A stretch of DNA of 64,000 bases from Dactylorhiza incarnata (GCA_033032865.1 JAWHQI010000074.1:8984501-9048500), one strand, 5' to 3'. Positions 47,242 to 59,640 are shown, counted from the first letter of the stretch. Notes: a model not told the origin generated them from the letters alone. Program-made: numbers and translations.

Positions 47242-50200
47242 GCTTTGTCCTAATTCTCAACTATCCGGCGAGAGCTCTATTTGATACGGGTGCATCGCAC
47301 TCTTTTCTGTCTGAGGACTTCGTGGTGCGAATCGGAGTGCCAGCTACCTTCGTAGAGGATAGATTAGAAGTAGTGCTACCCAATGGATCTCGCATGTCTG
47401 CGGATAGGAAGAGCCGTGTGAAGGTGCGGATCGGAAATCAAGATTTCAATTTGGAAGCATCGTTGTTGCCGTTAGCTGAATTCGATGTGATCTTCGGCAT
47501 GGACTGGCTCTCGGAGCAGCGTGCATGCATAGATTGCAATTCTAAGGAGATCACTCTGGGAAGGAACGCCGATGGAGAAACCACGTTTGCCGGTATGCGA
47601 GGAGCGAGCAAGACGCTGATGTCTGCTCTCCAAGTGGTTAAGGCGGTGAGAAAAGGTGCCGAGTTGTTCTTCACCTTGTTGGAGGCTTCGGAGACAAAGC
47701 CCAGGTTATGTGATGTCCCAGTTGTAGCAGAGTACGCCGACGTGTTTCCTAACGAACTCCCTGGGGCTCCGCCTCAGCGAGAGATCGATTTCTGTATCGA
47801 GTTGGTGCCAGGTGCCAAACCTGTGGCCCGCTCACCGTACCGGATAGCGCCAAAGGAATTGGCAGAGCTGAAGGTTCAATTGCAAGAGCTGCTAGAGCAA
47901 GGCTACGTACGTCCAAGTTCTTCGCCTTGGAGTGCACCGGTCCTCTTTGTGAAAAAGAAGGACGGGAGCTTGCGTCTATGTATCGATTATCGAGAGCTAA
48001 ACAAGTTGACCGAGAAGAACCGATATCCGATTCCAAGAATCGATGATCTTTTCGACCAGCTGGTTGGGTCGACGGTATACTCCAAACTGGACCTAAGGTC
48101 CGGCTATTACCAACTGCGAATTAGGGAATGTGACATTCCAAAGACAGCTTTCAGTACCCGCTTTGGGCACTATGAGTTCACGGTGATGCCGTTCGGTCTG
48201 TCTAACGCACCGTCGGTATTCATGGACTTAATGAATAGGACATTCCGTGAGTATTTGGATCAATTTGTGATCGTCTTCATCGACGACATTTTGGTATACT
48301 CTCAATCGGAAGAGGAGCATGTAGGGCATCTGCACGCCGTTCTGGGCACCTTGAGGAAGAGTCAGCTATATGCCAAGTTCTCCAAGTGCGAGTTTTGGCT
48401 ACAGTCAGTAGCATTCCTTGGTCACGTCGTTAGTGGAGATGGAATTGCGGTTGATCCGTCGAAGATAGAAGCGATCCGAGCCTGGCCTTTGTTGAAAAAC
48501 GTAGCGGAAGTCCGAAGTTTCTTAGGACTTGCCGGCTATTATAGGCGCTTTGTGGAAAACTTCTCGAGGATTGCACTTCCTCTCACTAAATTGACTAGGA
48601 AAGATCATAAGTTCGTTTGGTCGCCCGAGTGCGCACGAGCTTTTGAAGAACTGAAGAGTCGTCTGACCACGGCGCCCATTCTATGCTCGCCATGTGGTAC
48701 GGAAGGCTACGAAATTTACAGCGACGCCTCGGGGAGTGGTTTGGGTTGTGTCCTAGTGCAGTTCAGTAAGGTAATTGCCTACGGCTCCCGGCAGTTGAAG
48801 GTTCATGAGAGGAATTACCCGGTCCATGATTTGGAGCTAGCGGCCGTGGTATTTGCTCTTAAGCTTTGGAGGCATTATTTGTACGGCGTGAAGATCGACA
48901 TCTTTACCGACCACAAGAGCCTCAAGTACTTGCTAGATCAAAGGGAGTTGAATATGCGACAGAGGAGGTGGTTGGAGTTCCTTGGGGACTACACCTTCGA
49001 CATCAAATATACTCCTGGAAAGGGAAATGTAGTTGCGGACGCGTTGAGTCGTCAGGCTCCCGCTCAAGCAAATTGGATTTTGATGCACGATGAGCGTCTA
49101 ATCCGTGAGCTGGAAGAAATGGAGATCATTTGCGTTGATCGAAGAGCGTCTACTTCAGCATGCTTGAACTGGACGGAGGTTCAATACCACCTTACCGACC
49201 GAGTTCGACAGGCATTGGAGCTGGATGAGAGCATGAAACGCTACAAAGCGGAAACCGTTGACGGGTTGAACGCTGATTTCTCTTTCGAAGATGGACTTAT
49301 GTGGAAGAATGGCAGATTGTGCGTCCCAAATGTTGGTACTCTACGGGAGGAATTGATGTACGAGGCTCATCATACCAAGTACTCTATCCACCCGGGGAGC
49401 ACGAAAATGTACATGGACATGAAGAAACTTTTCTGGTGGCCGGGTATGAAGAAGGACATTGCCCTCTACGTGGCCAAGTGCAACACTTGCGCGTTGGTGA
49501 AGGTGGAATGTCAACGTCCCGATGGATTTTTGAAGTCCTTGCCGATTCCGGAATGGAAGTTTGACGATATTTCGATGGATTTCGTGCACGGATTGCCGAG
49601 ATCGCAGCATGGAAACGACGCCATCTGGGTGATCGTGGACAGACTGACAAAAGTATCGCATTTTATTCCGAACCGGAAGGATGATTCTGTAGAAAAGCTA
49701 GCGAAGCTCTATGTCGATAGTATTGTGCGGCTGTACGGTGTCCCTCGTAGCATCGTCAGCGATCGTGACGGGCGTTTCACATCGAAAGATTGGAGGCTTA
49801 TCCATGAACTGTTGGGCACTAAATTGAAATTCAGCACGGCCTTCCACCCGCAAACGGACGGACAGACCGAGAGAACCAACAGGACTATGGAGGATATGCT
49901 CCGAATGTGCGCTCTAGATTTTGTAAAGAAGTGGGAAGATCATCTCTATATGATCGAATTCGCCTACAATAATAGCTACCAAGCCAGTATAAAGATGGCT
50001 CCTTTCGAGGCCCTCTATGGTAAGAAGTGTCGTACGCCGTTGTCTTGGGCAGAAACGGGCGATACTAAGCTATTAAAGCGAAAGGATGTTGAGGAAGCAA
50101 CTTCGACGATCCGAACTATTCGGGAAAGGCTATTGATTGCCCAGGATAGGCAAGCAAAGTATTACAACGCCAAGCATAGGAACCTAGAGTTCTCCGTCGG

Positions 50201-50687
50201 CGACCGGGTTTACTTGAAGATCAAACCGTTCAAAGGGGTATCAAGGATACGACGCTTGAAAAAGCTCAGTCCAAGGTACTTAGGACCGTTTGAGATTGTG
50301 GAACGTGTTGGTGATGCGGCTTATCGGCTTGCGCTATCTGCAGAGCTGAGCGGTCTGCACGACGTGTTTCACATTTCAGTTCTGAGGAAGGCAGTGCAAG
50401 AGCCTACTCATATCGTTGCGGTCGGCAAAGTGTCGGTGGATAGTGGGTTGTCGACGAAAGTCAAACCCTTACGCATCGAGGATACCGAGGTAAAGCAGTT
50501 GCGGAACAAGTCCATTCGGATGGTAAAGGTCCGGTGGGATAATTGCGGCCGAGAGGAGCTAACTTGGGAGAGAGAGCAAGCGATGCTTGCGGAGTACCCC
50601 GAGCTATTTCCCTCAGGTAAATTTTCTTTAAAAACTGTAATTTCCTGTTATTACTGTTTTCGAAATTTCGGGACGAAATTCTTTTAA
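47242..50687 (+). CDS. pol: Pol of E: protease, RT, RNase H, integrase, chromodomain-like tail
   Basis: Open through about 1,148 codons. Protease [12 protein letters not shown] (47279-47314). RT with [19 protein letters not shown] (47944-48000) and FIDDILVYS (48275-48301), the FIDD being the metal site. RNase H with SDASGSGLG (48720), [10 protein letters not shown] (48910) and [10 protein letters not shown] (49024). Integrase zinc finger [10 protein letters not shown] plus CNTCALVK (49366-49500), then core DFVHGLP, SDRDGRF and [10 protein letters not shown] with the D-D-E residues. The C-terminal module [17 protein letters not shown] and the tail [22 protein letters not shown] form the chromodomain-like region of Tekay-type chromoviruses, thought to steer insertion. 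The stop is at 50685-50687, within the polypurine tract area. Confidence 0.95.
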
Positions 50688-50699
50688 GGGGGGTGGAGT
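50686..50699 (+). other. Polypurine tract of E
   Basis: AAGGGGGGTGGAG precedes the 3' LTR, after the motif ATTTCGGGACGAAATTC shared by Tekay-like elements. Confidence 0.85.
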
Positions 50700-52769
50700 T
50701 GTAACACCCCAAAGATCGTGGTTCAGCGAGGTAGGCGGAATGGTGGTGTTGCGCTCGGGATAGGCTCAAGATTCCAGATCAGGTCAATGCGCACGACCAT
50801 TGTCCTCTTAGCGCACGACCAGTGAGCGTGCGCCAATGATCGTGCGTAACCCGCAAAGAATCGGAGTTCTGTCTCGGCGAATGCGCACGACCATTGCCCT
50901 CTTCGCGCACGACCAGTGATCGTGCGCCAGCGATCGTGCGTTAATTCAGAAGAGAATCGAGTTCTGTCTCAGACAGTGCGCACGACCATTCCCCTCTTCG
51001 CGCACGACCACTGACCGTGCGCCTGTGATCGTGCGCCCTGTTTATTCTGTTTCGCGATTTTGAGCGGAGAAGAAGATCGGACCGTCCAAATCTTTTGGGA
51101 TTTGATCCAACGGCTAGGTTTAGTTGTGGGAGACCTTTAGGGCTGATGAGAGGGGGTTAAACCTCATATTCTCTAAGTCATTCTCTCTCCAAACCCTAGA
51201 GAAAGAAGGAGGAGCCAAGGAAGAAGAAGGGAGATTCCACCATTGACGGAGCTCCAGAGCTCCGTTTCGCGAACCGCTTCCAGATCTGGAGAGTGCAGCC
51301 CGGTGCGGTCATTTCCCTCCGCCTAGAATCTCGGATCCATGGCGAAAAAGAACGCTCCTAGGGTAACGATTTCTTCTCCCGTTGTTTGGACTTGTCTTTT
51401 GTCCTCCCCTTCGTTTCTCTATGCTTGCATGAGGGATCCCTTTCACCAAATGGGTGAAGTGTAGGATTCTCTCAAGTTCTCCGGAACTCCGGGTCGATTG
51501 TGTCCGTCCCCGGCATATTACATGTAGAAAATCCGGTAGTCGTGCGGATTTAGGCATTTTGTGTGAAGCCTATTCGTGGCCGTGAGCCCGAATCAGTGAT
51601 GCTTGGATTGCGACGTTGCATTTAGGTTAAGCCTAGAATGCGTGCCGGAGAATGACTCCGTGAAATCATCTATAGTAGTGCGGTATTTAAGTGTAGGTGT
51701 CTTGTGAAGATCCTAACGAAAGCCCCATGCTTTGAGATTGGATGAAGGCAAACCTTCACCGCGAAATTGGTGCGGAGCGTATTATACCTCCCCTTTGTGA
51801 GTATTTGTGAAGCCTAGATCCTTGTGAAGGGATTAGGTGCGTAGCTTATATTTGTGTAGCACTTGAAGGTGCTAAACCCTTACGGGCCGAGGCGAAGCCG
51901 TACCCGCGTCGCGCGACAGATCGCGACGATTAGAGCACGAGCAAAGCTAAACCGAACCCGTTTCCATGCAGATCGGTAAGAGTTCCCTACCTCATGTAGC
52001 CGTGTGATCATGGGAGAGGTCGTGGAAGGTGGTTTACCTAGACCGACCAAAAGCTCTTTTTCCCACATAAGGCGATGGCCCTTACGGTGGAGTGTTTGTG
52101 GAATTGATGTTGTTAGCCTCATGCGGTTGTTTAGGTGGTTGCGGGGAACCTTTGGGTGAACCCAACCAACATCATGTGCATACCTAGGTTCCCTCCTTTT
52201 TGATGCTCAACCTAGAAGATTGAATGTGCTTGAAACCTCACCTTGTGTAGTTGCACTTTCTTTATGTTCGTACTTGTGCTGGTATGGCTTGCTTGCAGGG
52301 TAGAATCTCCGCCACCCCGGGAAAGGGGTGGGGTCGTTATAATTTGGTCAGCTGTGCTGACCGTTACCTTGTTTGCCACCGCTTGGTGGAATGTTCTTAT
52401 GCAGGTGCAGGTGAGCCTAGCGGGAAATAGCGGGCGGTGGCCCCTTTTGCTGAGTTGGCCCTTGAAGGCCAGCCTCCTTTTTAGCTTTCTCATGTATTGC
52501 CGGCCTGCGTGCCGATGTATGTTTTGGAGTTTTCGGTACATTTGCTAAATGTAAGGCCTTAAGGCCATAACTCTCTTTATTGGTTTCATTCCTATGATAG
52601 TGGACAATTCTAATGGAAATGTTAAATCTTTATGCTTCCGCTAGTGTTTAGTACTCTGTTGTAGTTTCTTTCTGTTTATCACCTTTTAACTCCTAACTAG
52701 TGTGGTTAGTATGGCGTGGGGTCCCGGCCGGACCTACTGTTATATTATTCGTACTGGCAGGGTGTTACA
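50700..52769 (+). repeat. 3' LTR of E (2,070 bp)
   Basis: Same length as the 5' LTR, with about 26 substitutions by eye and no net indel. The exon ATG corresponds to 51339-51341 here. The last codon before the splice site is AGG instead of ATG. Confidence 0.95.
50789..51037 (+). repeat. 94-bp triplicated palindrome module in E 3' LTR
   Basis: Same offset from the LTR start (89 bases) as at 43793. Three units are intact, and one half-site is GCGC-consistent here where the 5' copy has a substitution (CCGTGCGCC against CCATGCGCC). Confidence 0.9.
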
Positions 52770-52774
52770 CTATC

Positions 52775-53320
52775 GCTAGGCGCTAGTGATCCAGTCGACA
52801 CAACTTCCCATCGATGTCGACGAGAAGCTAGTACTTCCCGTCGATTTTCACATAGCCTTTCTCGTCGACGTTTCGACACGCTAGCGTCGGCGGTAGGGCT
52901 ACCGTCGGGCGCTAGTTTTTCTACCAGCACTCCTTCCCGTCGATCTTAAGTGTCGACGGGAAGTTAAACTTTCCCGTCATCCCGTCGACTCGCTAGCGTC
53001 GGCGGTAGCACTACCGTTGGGCGCTAGTGATTCTATCAACTCACCTTTTTGTGTACATTAAGTGTCGATGGGAAGTTACCTCTTCCCGTCGATGTTGGCG
53101 GGAAACTACCCTTCCCGTCGATTTTCATATAGCCTTTCCCCGTCGACGTTTCGATGCGTTAGCGCCGGCGGTAGCACTACCGTCGGGCACTAGTGATCCT
53201 ACCAGCATCTCTTCCCATCGACATTAAGTGTCGACGGGAAGTGATGCCTTCCCGTCAGCAAGTTGACATGCTAGCATTGGCGGTAGATCTACCGTCGGGC
53301 GCTAGCTTAACAGAGCAGCT
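52775..53320 (-). repeat. Palindrome cluster in split H LTR
   Basis: Units near 52775 (continuing 43680-43703), 52880, 52990, 53157 and 53270, of the same type as 28180-28990 but about two fewer. Intervening TCCCGTCGA/TCGACGGGA pairs are present. Confidence 0.85.
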
Positions 53321-54004
53321 CCTCTGTAATTCCTTTCCAACTCTCTTCTCTGGCAGCCCAGCTCTAATTCATGTACATTTTATTTATTTCCCAAGAGTTG
53401 GACTCCCATCACCATATATATATTTACATATATATATGTGTATATATATATCTAACATGATTTAAGTTTAAACTTATAATTAAAGGCACTTTTCACCTAA
53501 ACTATTCATCATCTTCCCCAATTAAGAAATTAGGCTATTTTACTTTCTCTCCTCCAATACTCCCTCATTAGACCGTGGATTTTCACGAAATCAAATCCTA
53601 ACTCTTCCTTTTGAAGAGAAGAATTGATTGAAGGAACTTTCGTGGCAATCGGTGCCCTAAAATGATAGATCCGGTTTGGTCTTTTTCTAAGAAGCTCCAT
53701 TAACTCACAAGCCAAGCTCTTTTGAGCTCCTAATTTTTCTCTATGATCTAGCACCAAGGGAGAGGGGTCGGAAGTCACCTTATTGTTCGGCCATTGTTGG
53801 AGCTCATCTTCATTGCAGCCGAGTGGTGGTCGGCCAAGCTCCATATCCTTCTCCAAGCTTGCTCCTTCAAGAACCCTAAGCTAAAGCCTTAAGGTGTGAG
53901 GAAGAGGATGAAGAAAAAGAGGAAGAAGAAGAAGAAGATGAGGAAGAAGAAGTTGAATAGTTCATCTGATTAAGAAATCAGCCCATTTGGGTTTTAGGAA
54001 GCAT

Positions 54005-54008
<4 letters not shown>

Positions 54009-54042
<34 letters not shown>
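54009..54042. repeat. (GA)n microsatellite
   Basis: About 17 GA units. The other LTR has only a short GA run near 29644, so the tract expanded here. Confidence 0.9.
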
Positions 54043-54043
<1 letters not shown>

Positions 54044-54404
54044 ATTAAAGAGTAGTAAATGCAAATTCCAACTTCCAAGACTTTTGCCAGCCTTTTAATG
54101 GCTTCTAAATTCCATCAGTATCTTAGATTTAGGCAATTTAGGCCATCCACCGTGGAAAAAGTCACAGGTACTGATTTGGCTGCTACCGTCGGCGCTAGCT
54201 AAAGCTACTGCCGGCGCTAGCTCCCTGCTACCAATCCTTGGCCATTTGCTTCCTAACTTCAAAGGGTGAGGGCTACACCCACTCCTGGAGATCAGGGCAC
54301 ATCCATGGCACCACTAGGATCTCAAGACTCCTACCTAGCCCAAGCATCTTCAAGTGACTCATGTCACTCGAGGGGTCTAACTCGAATTGGGGTGTTACAA
54401 AAGG

Positions 54405-55256
54405 AATGGAGAAAAGTCCAAGCATATCTGGGGACCAAGTTGGATTTTAGCACCACTTTCCACCCTCAAACAGATGGGCAAATGGAAAGGACAAATCAGA
54501 TGATGGAAGATCTCCTCCGACTATGCATAGTGGAACACAACGAACCTTGGGAACAAGTGTTACCCTTGGTAGAATTCTCATACAACAACAGCTTCCAGGA
54601 GAGTATCAAGATGGAACCATACGAAGCCCTCTTTGGAAGACACTGCCAAACACTATTATCATGGGCACAGGATGACGACCCGGAAGCTTTAGGGGTCACA
54701 TATATAGATGACACCACGATGGCAATAAGGTTAATCCAAGACCAAATGTTAGAAGCATAGAGCCGCCAAGTGAAATAATACGACGCATGTCATCGACGGT
54801 GGAATTCGATGTGGGGGATATGGTATTCCTAAAGATTAAACAGATGCATGGGATCTCCCGTATAAAGAAGCAGAAAAAGCTGGACGCTCGCTACTTAGGC
54901 CCATATCAGGTCATAGAAAGAATTGGCCCCGTGGCGTACAGACTAGTCCTACCAACTGAACTAGGAAACCTCCACGACGTTTTCCACATTTCGTCACTAA
55001 GACGTGTTCTTCGCCAACCAGATCAACATCATTCTACACCACTAATATCAGTGCAATCTAACCGATCCATCCAGCTCGAACCGTTAAAGATAGAGGATTC
55101 AAAGATCAAGGAACTATGAAACAAAACCATCTCAATGGTCAAGATCTTATGGTCAAATTGTGGACGCGAGGAGTTTACCTAGGAACCAAAAACACTTGTT
55201 CGAGAAAGATACCCGACACTGTTCCCCCAGGTATGTCACAAGACCCCCCTACCTTA
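54405..55256 (+). pseudogene. pol: Pol of element G, last part (integrase end, chromodomain-like tail)
   Basis: Continues integrase after [21 protein letters not shown] holds the catalytic Glu (as in [10 protein letters not shown] of element E). Then come the C-terminal GPYQVIERIGPVAYRL and [13 protein letters not shown] chromodomain-like tail follows with ILWSNCGREEF and RYPTLFPQ. Stops at 54758-54760, 55117-55119 and 55180-55182. Confidence 0.85.
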
Positions 55257-55405
55257 GGCAATTTTCGAGGATGAAAATCCTTTTATTTTTATAGGATTGT
55301 AACATCCCGACTTTTATTGAGTCACTAGACCCTAGTAGACCCAATAAAAGTAACCCCAAAGGATAGAAGGTGACCCGAATAAGGGATGTTGTGCTAGGAA
55401 ACTCT

Positions 55406-56040
55406 AAATTGACTTCCGTCAGTTTCGTTAGACTCGTATGACCATTACAAGTGCAACAGAACTTGTTCCATCCCAATTCAAGGTCGTTTAAGGAAAACGA
55501 CCATTTTTTGTATCGAAGCGCATCACAACCACATTTTTATGGAATAGTGACTATACGTACTCCAAATTGACTTCCGTCAGTTTTGTCAGACTCGTATGAT
55601 GGATACGAGCGCAACGGAACTCGTCCCATCCTAATTTGAGGTCGTTTAGGGAAAACGGCCATTTTGAGTATCGTTGTGCGTCACAATTAAGTCGTTGGGG
55701 TACAGTGACCAAACATACTCCAAATTGACTTCTGTCAGTTCTGTTAAACTCGTGTAATCAATACGAGTGTAATGTAACTCGTTCCATTCCAATTCGAGGT
55801 CATTTGGAGAAACAACTATTTTGAGTATCATTGTGCATCACAACCACACTATTATGGAATAGTGACCATACGTACTCTGAATGGACTTCTGTTAGTTCTG
55901 TCAGACTTGTATCACCAATACAAGCACAACGGAACTCGTTGCACTTCAATCCGAGGTCATATGGGAAATATGTTCGTTGTAGGTTTTGTAGTTCGTCATG
56001 GCATAATGTACGAAATACGGAGCATACAAACTCAGAATCG
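55406..56040 (+). repeat. 158-bp tandem repeat in G LTR
   Basis: Units start near 55406, 55564, 55722, 55879 and 56034, each opening with AAATTGACTTCCGTCAGTT or a variant. Four full copies and part of a fifth. Later copies are more diverged. Confidence 0.85.
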
Positions 56041-56317
56041 ACTTCAGTAAATCTTAGTGGACCCCTTGGACCTTGACCTACATGGGGGACCCCACCATAG
56101 GATTGACTTTGGTCAAAACACACCAAATTCCTATTTTTTTACTCTCCCCAAGCAAGAGCACACCCCACCCACCCACCATGAAGGGTTCTCCTATGCCCAT
56201 GGTGGGCAGCCACCCTAGGATACTGGAGGGAGGGAGGGGGAGAAAATATCTCCCCCCCCCCCCTCACACCCCTCCCTTTAGTCCCATATTGGGAAAAAGG
56301 GAGGGAGGCCCCCCTCC

Positions 56318-56334
56318 TTCCCTATAAATGGGAC
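56318..56334 (+). promoter_or_regulatory. TATA box of G LTR
   Basis: TTCCCTATAAATGGGACCC, followed by a C-rich leader-like stretch. A second TATAAAAACC lies at about 56933-56942. Either could start the element transcript. Confidence 0.45.
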
Positions 56335-57253
56335 CCATCCCCCTCCCCTCTGAGCTCACACCTCCCACCCCCTCTAGCCAGCTCACCTCGTCGGAAAACC
56401 ACCCCCAAGCCCTCCACCACCGCCACCCCTTCATGTTCGCTCGGCCCGACACCTCCTGAGCACCCACCAACCAGGTGGATGCACTCCCCTCCTCCATCCT
56501 ACTTCCCGGAGCCATGTCGGTCGGCCCTCTGTCGCTGGAGCACCGCCAGCACCACCCGAGCCATGACCAGGCTCGGGTGGTGTCTATGGCGTGTTTAATC
56601 CTAAACCTAGCACCGGTGGTGGCTCTGGTGGAGCAGGTCCCCATTCGGGGACCTTTGCTCCGATGAAGGAAGGCGGCAGGGCCGCTGGAGAATGCATCTT
56701 CGGTGGCACCTGCAAGCCTCCTCTTCCCCCGCCCCTCATTTTCCTATACAGTCTTCACGACAGGTGCCGATGGTGATCGGTGGCGTCTGCCCGCCGGACC
56801 AACACCGGAGCCCAGCCCTGCCACTAGTGACCCGACCGGGGCCAGTGGGAGGGCCTCCCGGCAGGAGAGGTGGCGCGGCATGGGCCAGCATGGCCCATGC
56901 AAGCTACGTCACTGCCCCCGCCCCTCCTCCTCTATAAAAACCGACGGTGGTCAGCGGCGCCAGGCCGCCGGACCACCATCGGGCTGATCGCCAGCCCCCA
57001 GTGAATCGACCAAGGGAGGCGTCGACGCCTGGAGGCTGTTGCCCGACAGTGGCAGTGGCCGCCATCCCAAGAGGCCCCGTCAAGAGAAAGGGGGGTCGTC
57101 CGATCTCCATGATGAGAACAGACGGCCCCCGCCTCCTTAACTCCAGCTCCTACCTCAAACTGTGTGCCCCGTACCCCATCCAGCGCCCCTCCCGCCTCCT
57201 GAAATCCCTATCCACACCCCAAACCTCCCCCCTTCCTGATTTTTCTGAGACTA

Positions 57254-58621
57254 ACTAGTCTGTTTGGGAGAGCTGTTGCGGATTGAACAGAGCTCTTTAG
57301 ACAGAGCTCTTTGTGAAGCTGTTTTGAGAAGCTGCAGCCTGTTTGGATGGTCTGTGTATAATCGCTGATTGAACAGAGCTCTTTCAAATAAAACTATTTG
57401 GTAGAACAACTTTTTGAGAGCTGTTTTTTTTAAACGAAAATACAGAAATATAAATAAAATTAAAACCCAACTCACTGCAATTCCTCTATCTCTTGGTTTC
57501 CTCATTGTACTATAAACCCAAAAATAACAATTCAATAACTCTTTTATAGTAACTTAATCGAATTTGTATTGCTCTACTATAATAATAAAAAAGATAAGAA
57601 TTGAAAAAAATTTGCACTTGGAATCAAAAAATCATCCAGGGATCATAAATGCAACTACTTGATAGGAGATCACTACTCCTGAACAACAATTTATAAACTT
57701 TTCGGCAAAAGATCATGTGAAGTGATCACACAGAAATCATTAAGTAATTGAAATAGACCAATCTCCCACTATGTTCAGCATCAGGATATCATCTTGTGTT
57801 TCTCAATAGAGATCAGTAAAAGTTTCAAGCAGTAAAGCTTATGAGGAAAAGAACGAAAAATATGATGTGAAATCAAAAAATCGTCATGATCATATAAAGA
57901 AATATCATGCCTAACTCCATTTTAAAACTAAGATCATTTAAAAGGCACTTGCAGCATACTATTCATCAAAAAACAATCATGATCTATATAACAAAAAATT
58001 TATTACCGGATCAAGGATAGTATTCTGCTTGGGATCAAATTCCTCTTGGCTGAAAAAACTGCTTGGGATCAAGAATAGTGTTTGCTGAAGCAGAAAACTG
58101 CTTGGGATCTTATTCCCGTGCTCTGAAAAACCCTGAAAAAAGTCATAAAACAGAAATTTGTAGAAGATCTGGCGAGGGAGAAGGGGGCGTTTTCACTGGC
58201 GAAGGACAACCACAAACACAAGAATGAGAAGGAGAACCAGATCTGCGAGAAATCGCTGGTTTCGCCTGAGAAATCGCCGGTGTCGCAGCAGAACTGGAGG
58301 AGGTCGTCGTCGGAGAACTGGAGGAAGTCTTCGTTGTCGCCTGAGAACTGGAAGAGCTCGTCGTTGTCGCCGGAGAAGGGTAAGAAGATGTGCGCGGAAG
58401 CGGTCGTCGGGCTCGCCAAAAATCGAAAAAGAAAAGAAATGAGAATCGCGGATTATAGGGCGCTGGACACGACCTCTATTCCGCTTCCCAGGAGCTGCCA
58501 AAAACGCAGGTTTAGGATCCGCGATTTTCGTAAAGCGCTGCATTCCAAACACTTCAAAACATCTCCAGCGGATGGAAAATAGCTTTTCCATTCGCTGGAG
58601 CTGTCCCAAGCAGACCCTTAG
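57254..58621 (+). mobile_element. Non-autonomous DNA transposon in G LTR
   Basis: The left end, GTCTGTTTGGGAGAGCTGTT near 57258, faces an inverted right end that reads GTCTGCTTGGGACAGCTCCA on the other strand (58596-58615). GTCTGTTTGG-type ends are common in plant PIF/Harbinger and hAT elements. I could not read a clean target duplication. Internal ORFs are low-complexity (repeated GAACTGGA units, 58280-58380) and no transposase is recognised. Strand is arbitrary. Confidence 0.6.
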
Positions 58622-59344
58622 GCTCCTAAGTAAAAAACTTTGAACATGAAAACGTGCCTTATCAACAGGGCTACCCTCATTGTTTTTTTGAGAATTTTTG
58701 GAAATAGTTTGCTATTTTTAAAGGCCTTTACAAGATTTAATTAAAGGAATTAAATGCCCAAACCACTTTGGAAAATTCATGAAAAATTATAAGCTCAAGT
58801 TTAGGCCATTTTACAGATGCTATCAAAGTTTAGGTTTTTCATCAACTCTTTTGATAAATTTAGGAGCCTCAATAAGATATCTCCGAGAAAAAATAAAATC
58901 CTAAAATGAACCGAAATGTGTGGGAAATATTTATGGGCCCTTGACATGTTATTTTGAAGGCATTATAAAAATAAGTAAATCATTTAGAGATAAATGGTGG
59001 GCTTACTAATTATTTTGAGAAAATAAGTAAGGGCATCGAAATACACGATCGGGAGACGATACTACGAATCAATAGCGGCTCGATAAATAAAGTTGAGGAC
59101 TCAAAGCACACAATAATAAAGAGTCTTATGGAATGTCAACTGCATTTAAGATAACCCCGAACTATAACTAAGATAAACAGAACGGAGAAATGACTCCTAT
59201 GAATGGAGAAAAGACTTCTATAAACGGAGAAGAGACTCCTATGAACAGATAAAGAACAGAACTTTCCTCCTAAGAACGGAGATGAAACTGAAGCCTCCTG
59301 ATTACGGAGTGATTGGGCTACTAACCTGTTTATTTATTCATGTT

Positions 59345-59640
59345 CTCTAGTCTCGTACTACTCCCCTATTTACTGCTTTTGGTTTATTCTTTCAATACTC
59401 CAGTCTCGTACTGGTCCCCTATTTACTGCTTTTGGATTTTTCTTTCAATACTCCAGTCTCGTACTGGTCCCCTATTTACTGCTTTCGGTTTATTCTTTTC
59501 AATATTCCAGTCTCGTACTGGTCCTGTATTTACTGCTTTCGGTTTATTCTTTTCAATACTCCAGTCTCGTACTGGTCTTACATTTACTGCTTGCAGTTTA
59601 TTCTTTTCAATACTCCAGTTTTGCACTGGTCCGGTTATTT
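59345..59640 (+). repeat. 53-54-bp tandem repeat in G LTR
   Basis: About 5.5 copies with unit starts TCTCGTACTGG near 59351, 59404, 59457, 59511, 59565 and 59619. The unit length is partly a multiple of three, which creates a long but spurious ORF. Confidence 0.85.

Larger units (their letters stand above)
43704..52769 (+). mobile_element. Element E: nearly intact Tekay-like Ty3/gypsy retrotransposon
   Basis: 9,066 bp with two 2,070-bp LTRs, perfect target duplication CTATC (43699-43703 and 52770-52774), primer site, uninterrupted gag and pol, and polypurine tract. I count about 26 differences between the LTRs by eye (~1.3%), so the insertion is young. It lies inside a palindrome unit of H's LTR. 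All catalytic motifs are present, so it may be autonomous if the two inferred introns are spliced. Confidence 0.95.
26054..54399 (-). mobile_element. Element H: large non-coding LTR element, minus strand
   Basis: Minus-strand LTRs start TGTAACATCCCAATTC and end GGGGGGTCTTACA. H is split by C2 and E. Without them the internal region is about 3.3 kb, with no recognisable gag or pol. The direction is set by ATTTCGGGGACGAAATTG just before the minus-strand 3' LTR (plus 30012-30029), a Tekay-type pol-end motif, and by a primer site next to 41568. Flanks AAAGA and AAAGG suggest a 5-bp target duplication with one change. Confidence 0.8.
52775..54399 (-). repeat. 5' LTR of H, second segment
   Basis: Continues after E's duplicated CTATC and ends at GGGGTGTTACA (minus-strand start TGTAACACCCC). 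Matches 28190-29991. Confidence 0.85.

Noticed and set aside
55221..55256. Third intron in G near the end of pol (CCAG|GTATGT ... CTTAG)
   Set aside because: It would be only about 36 bases, too short for a plant intron, and E has no matching acceptor.
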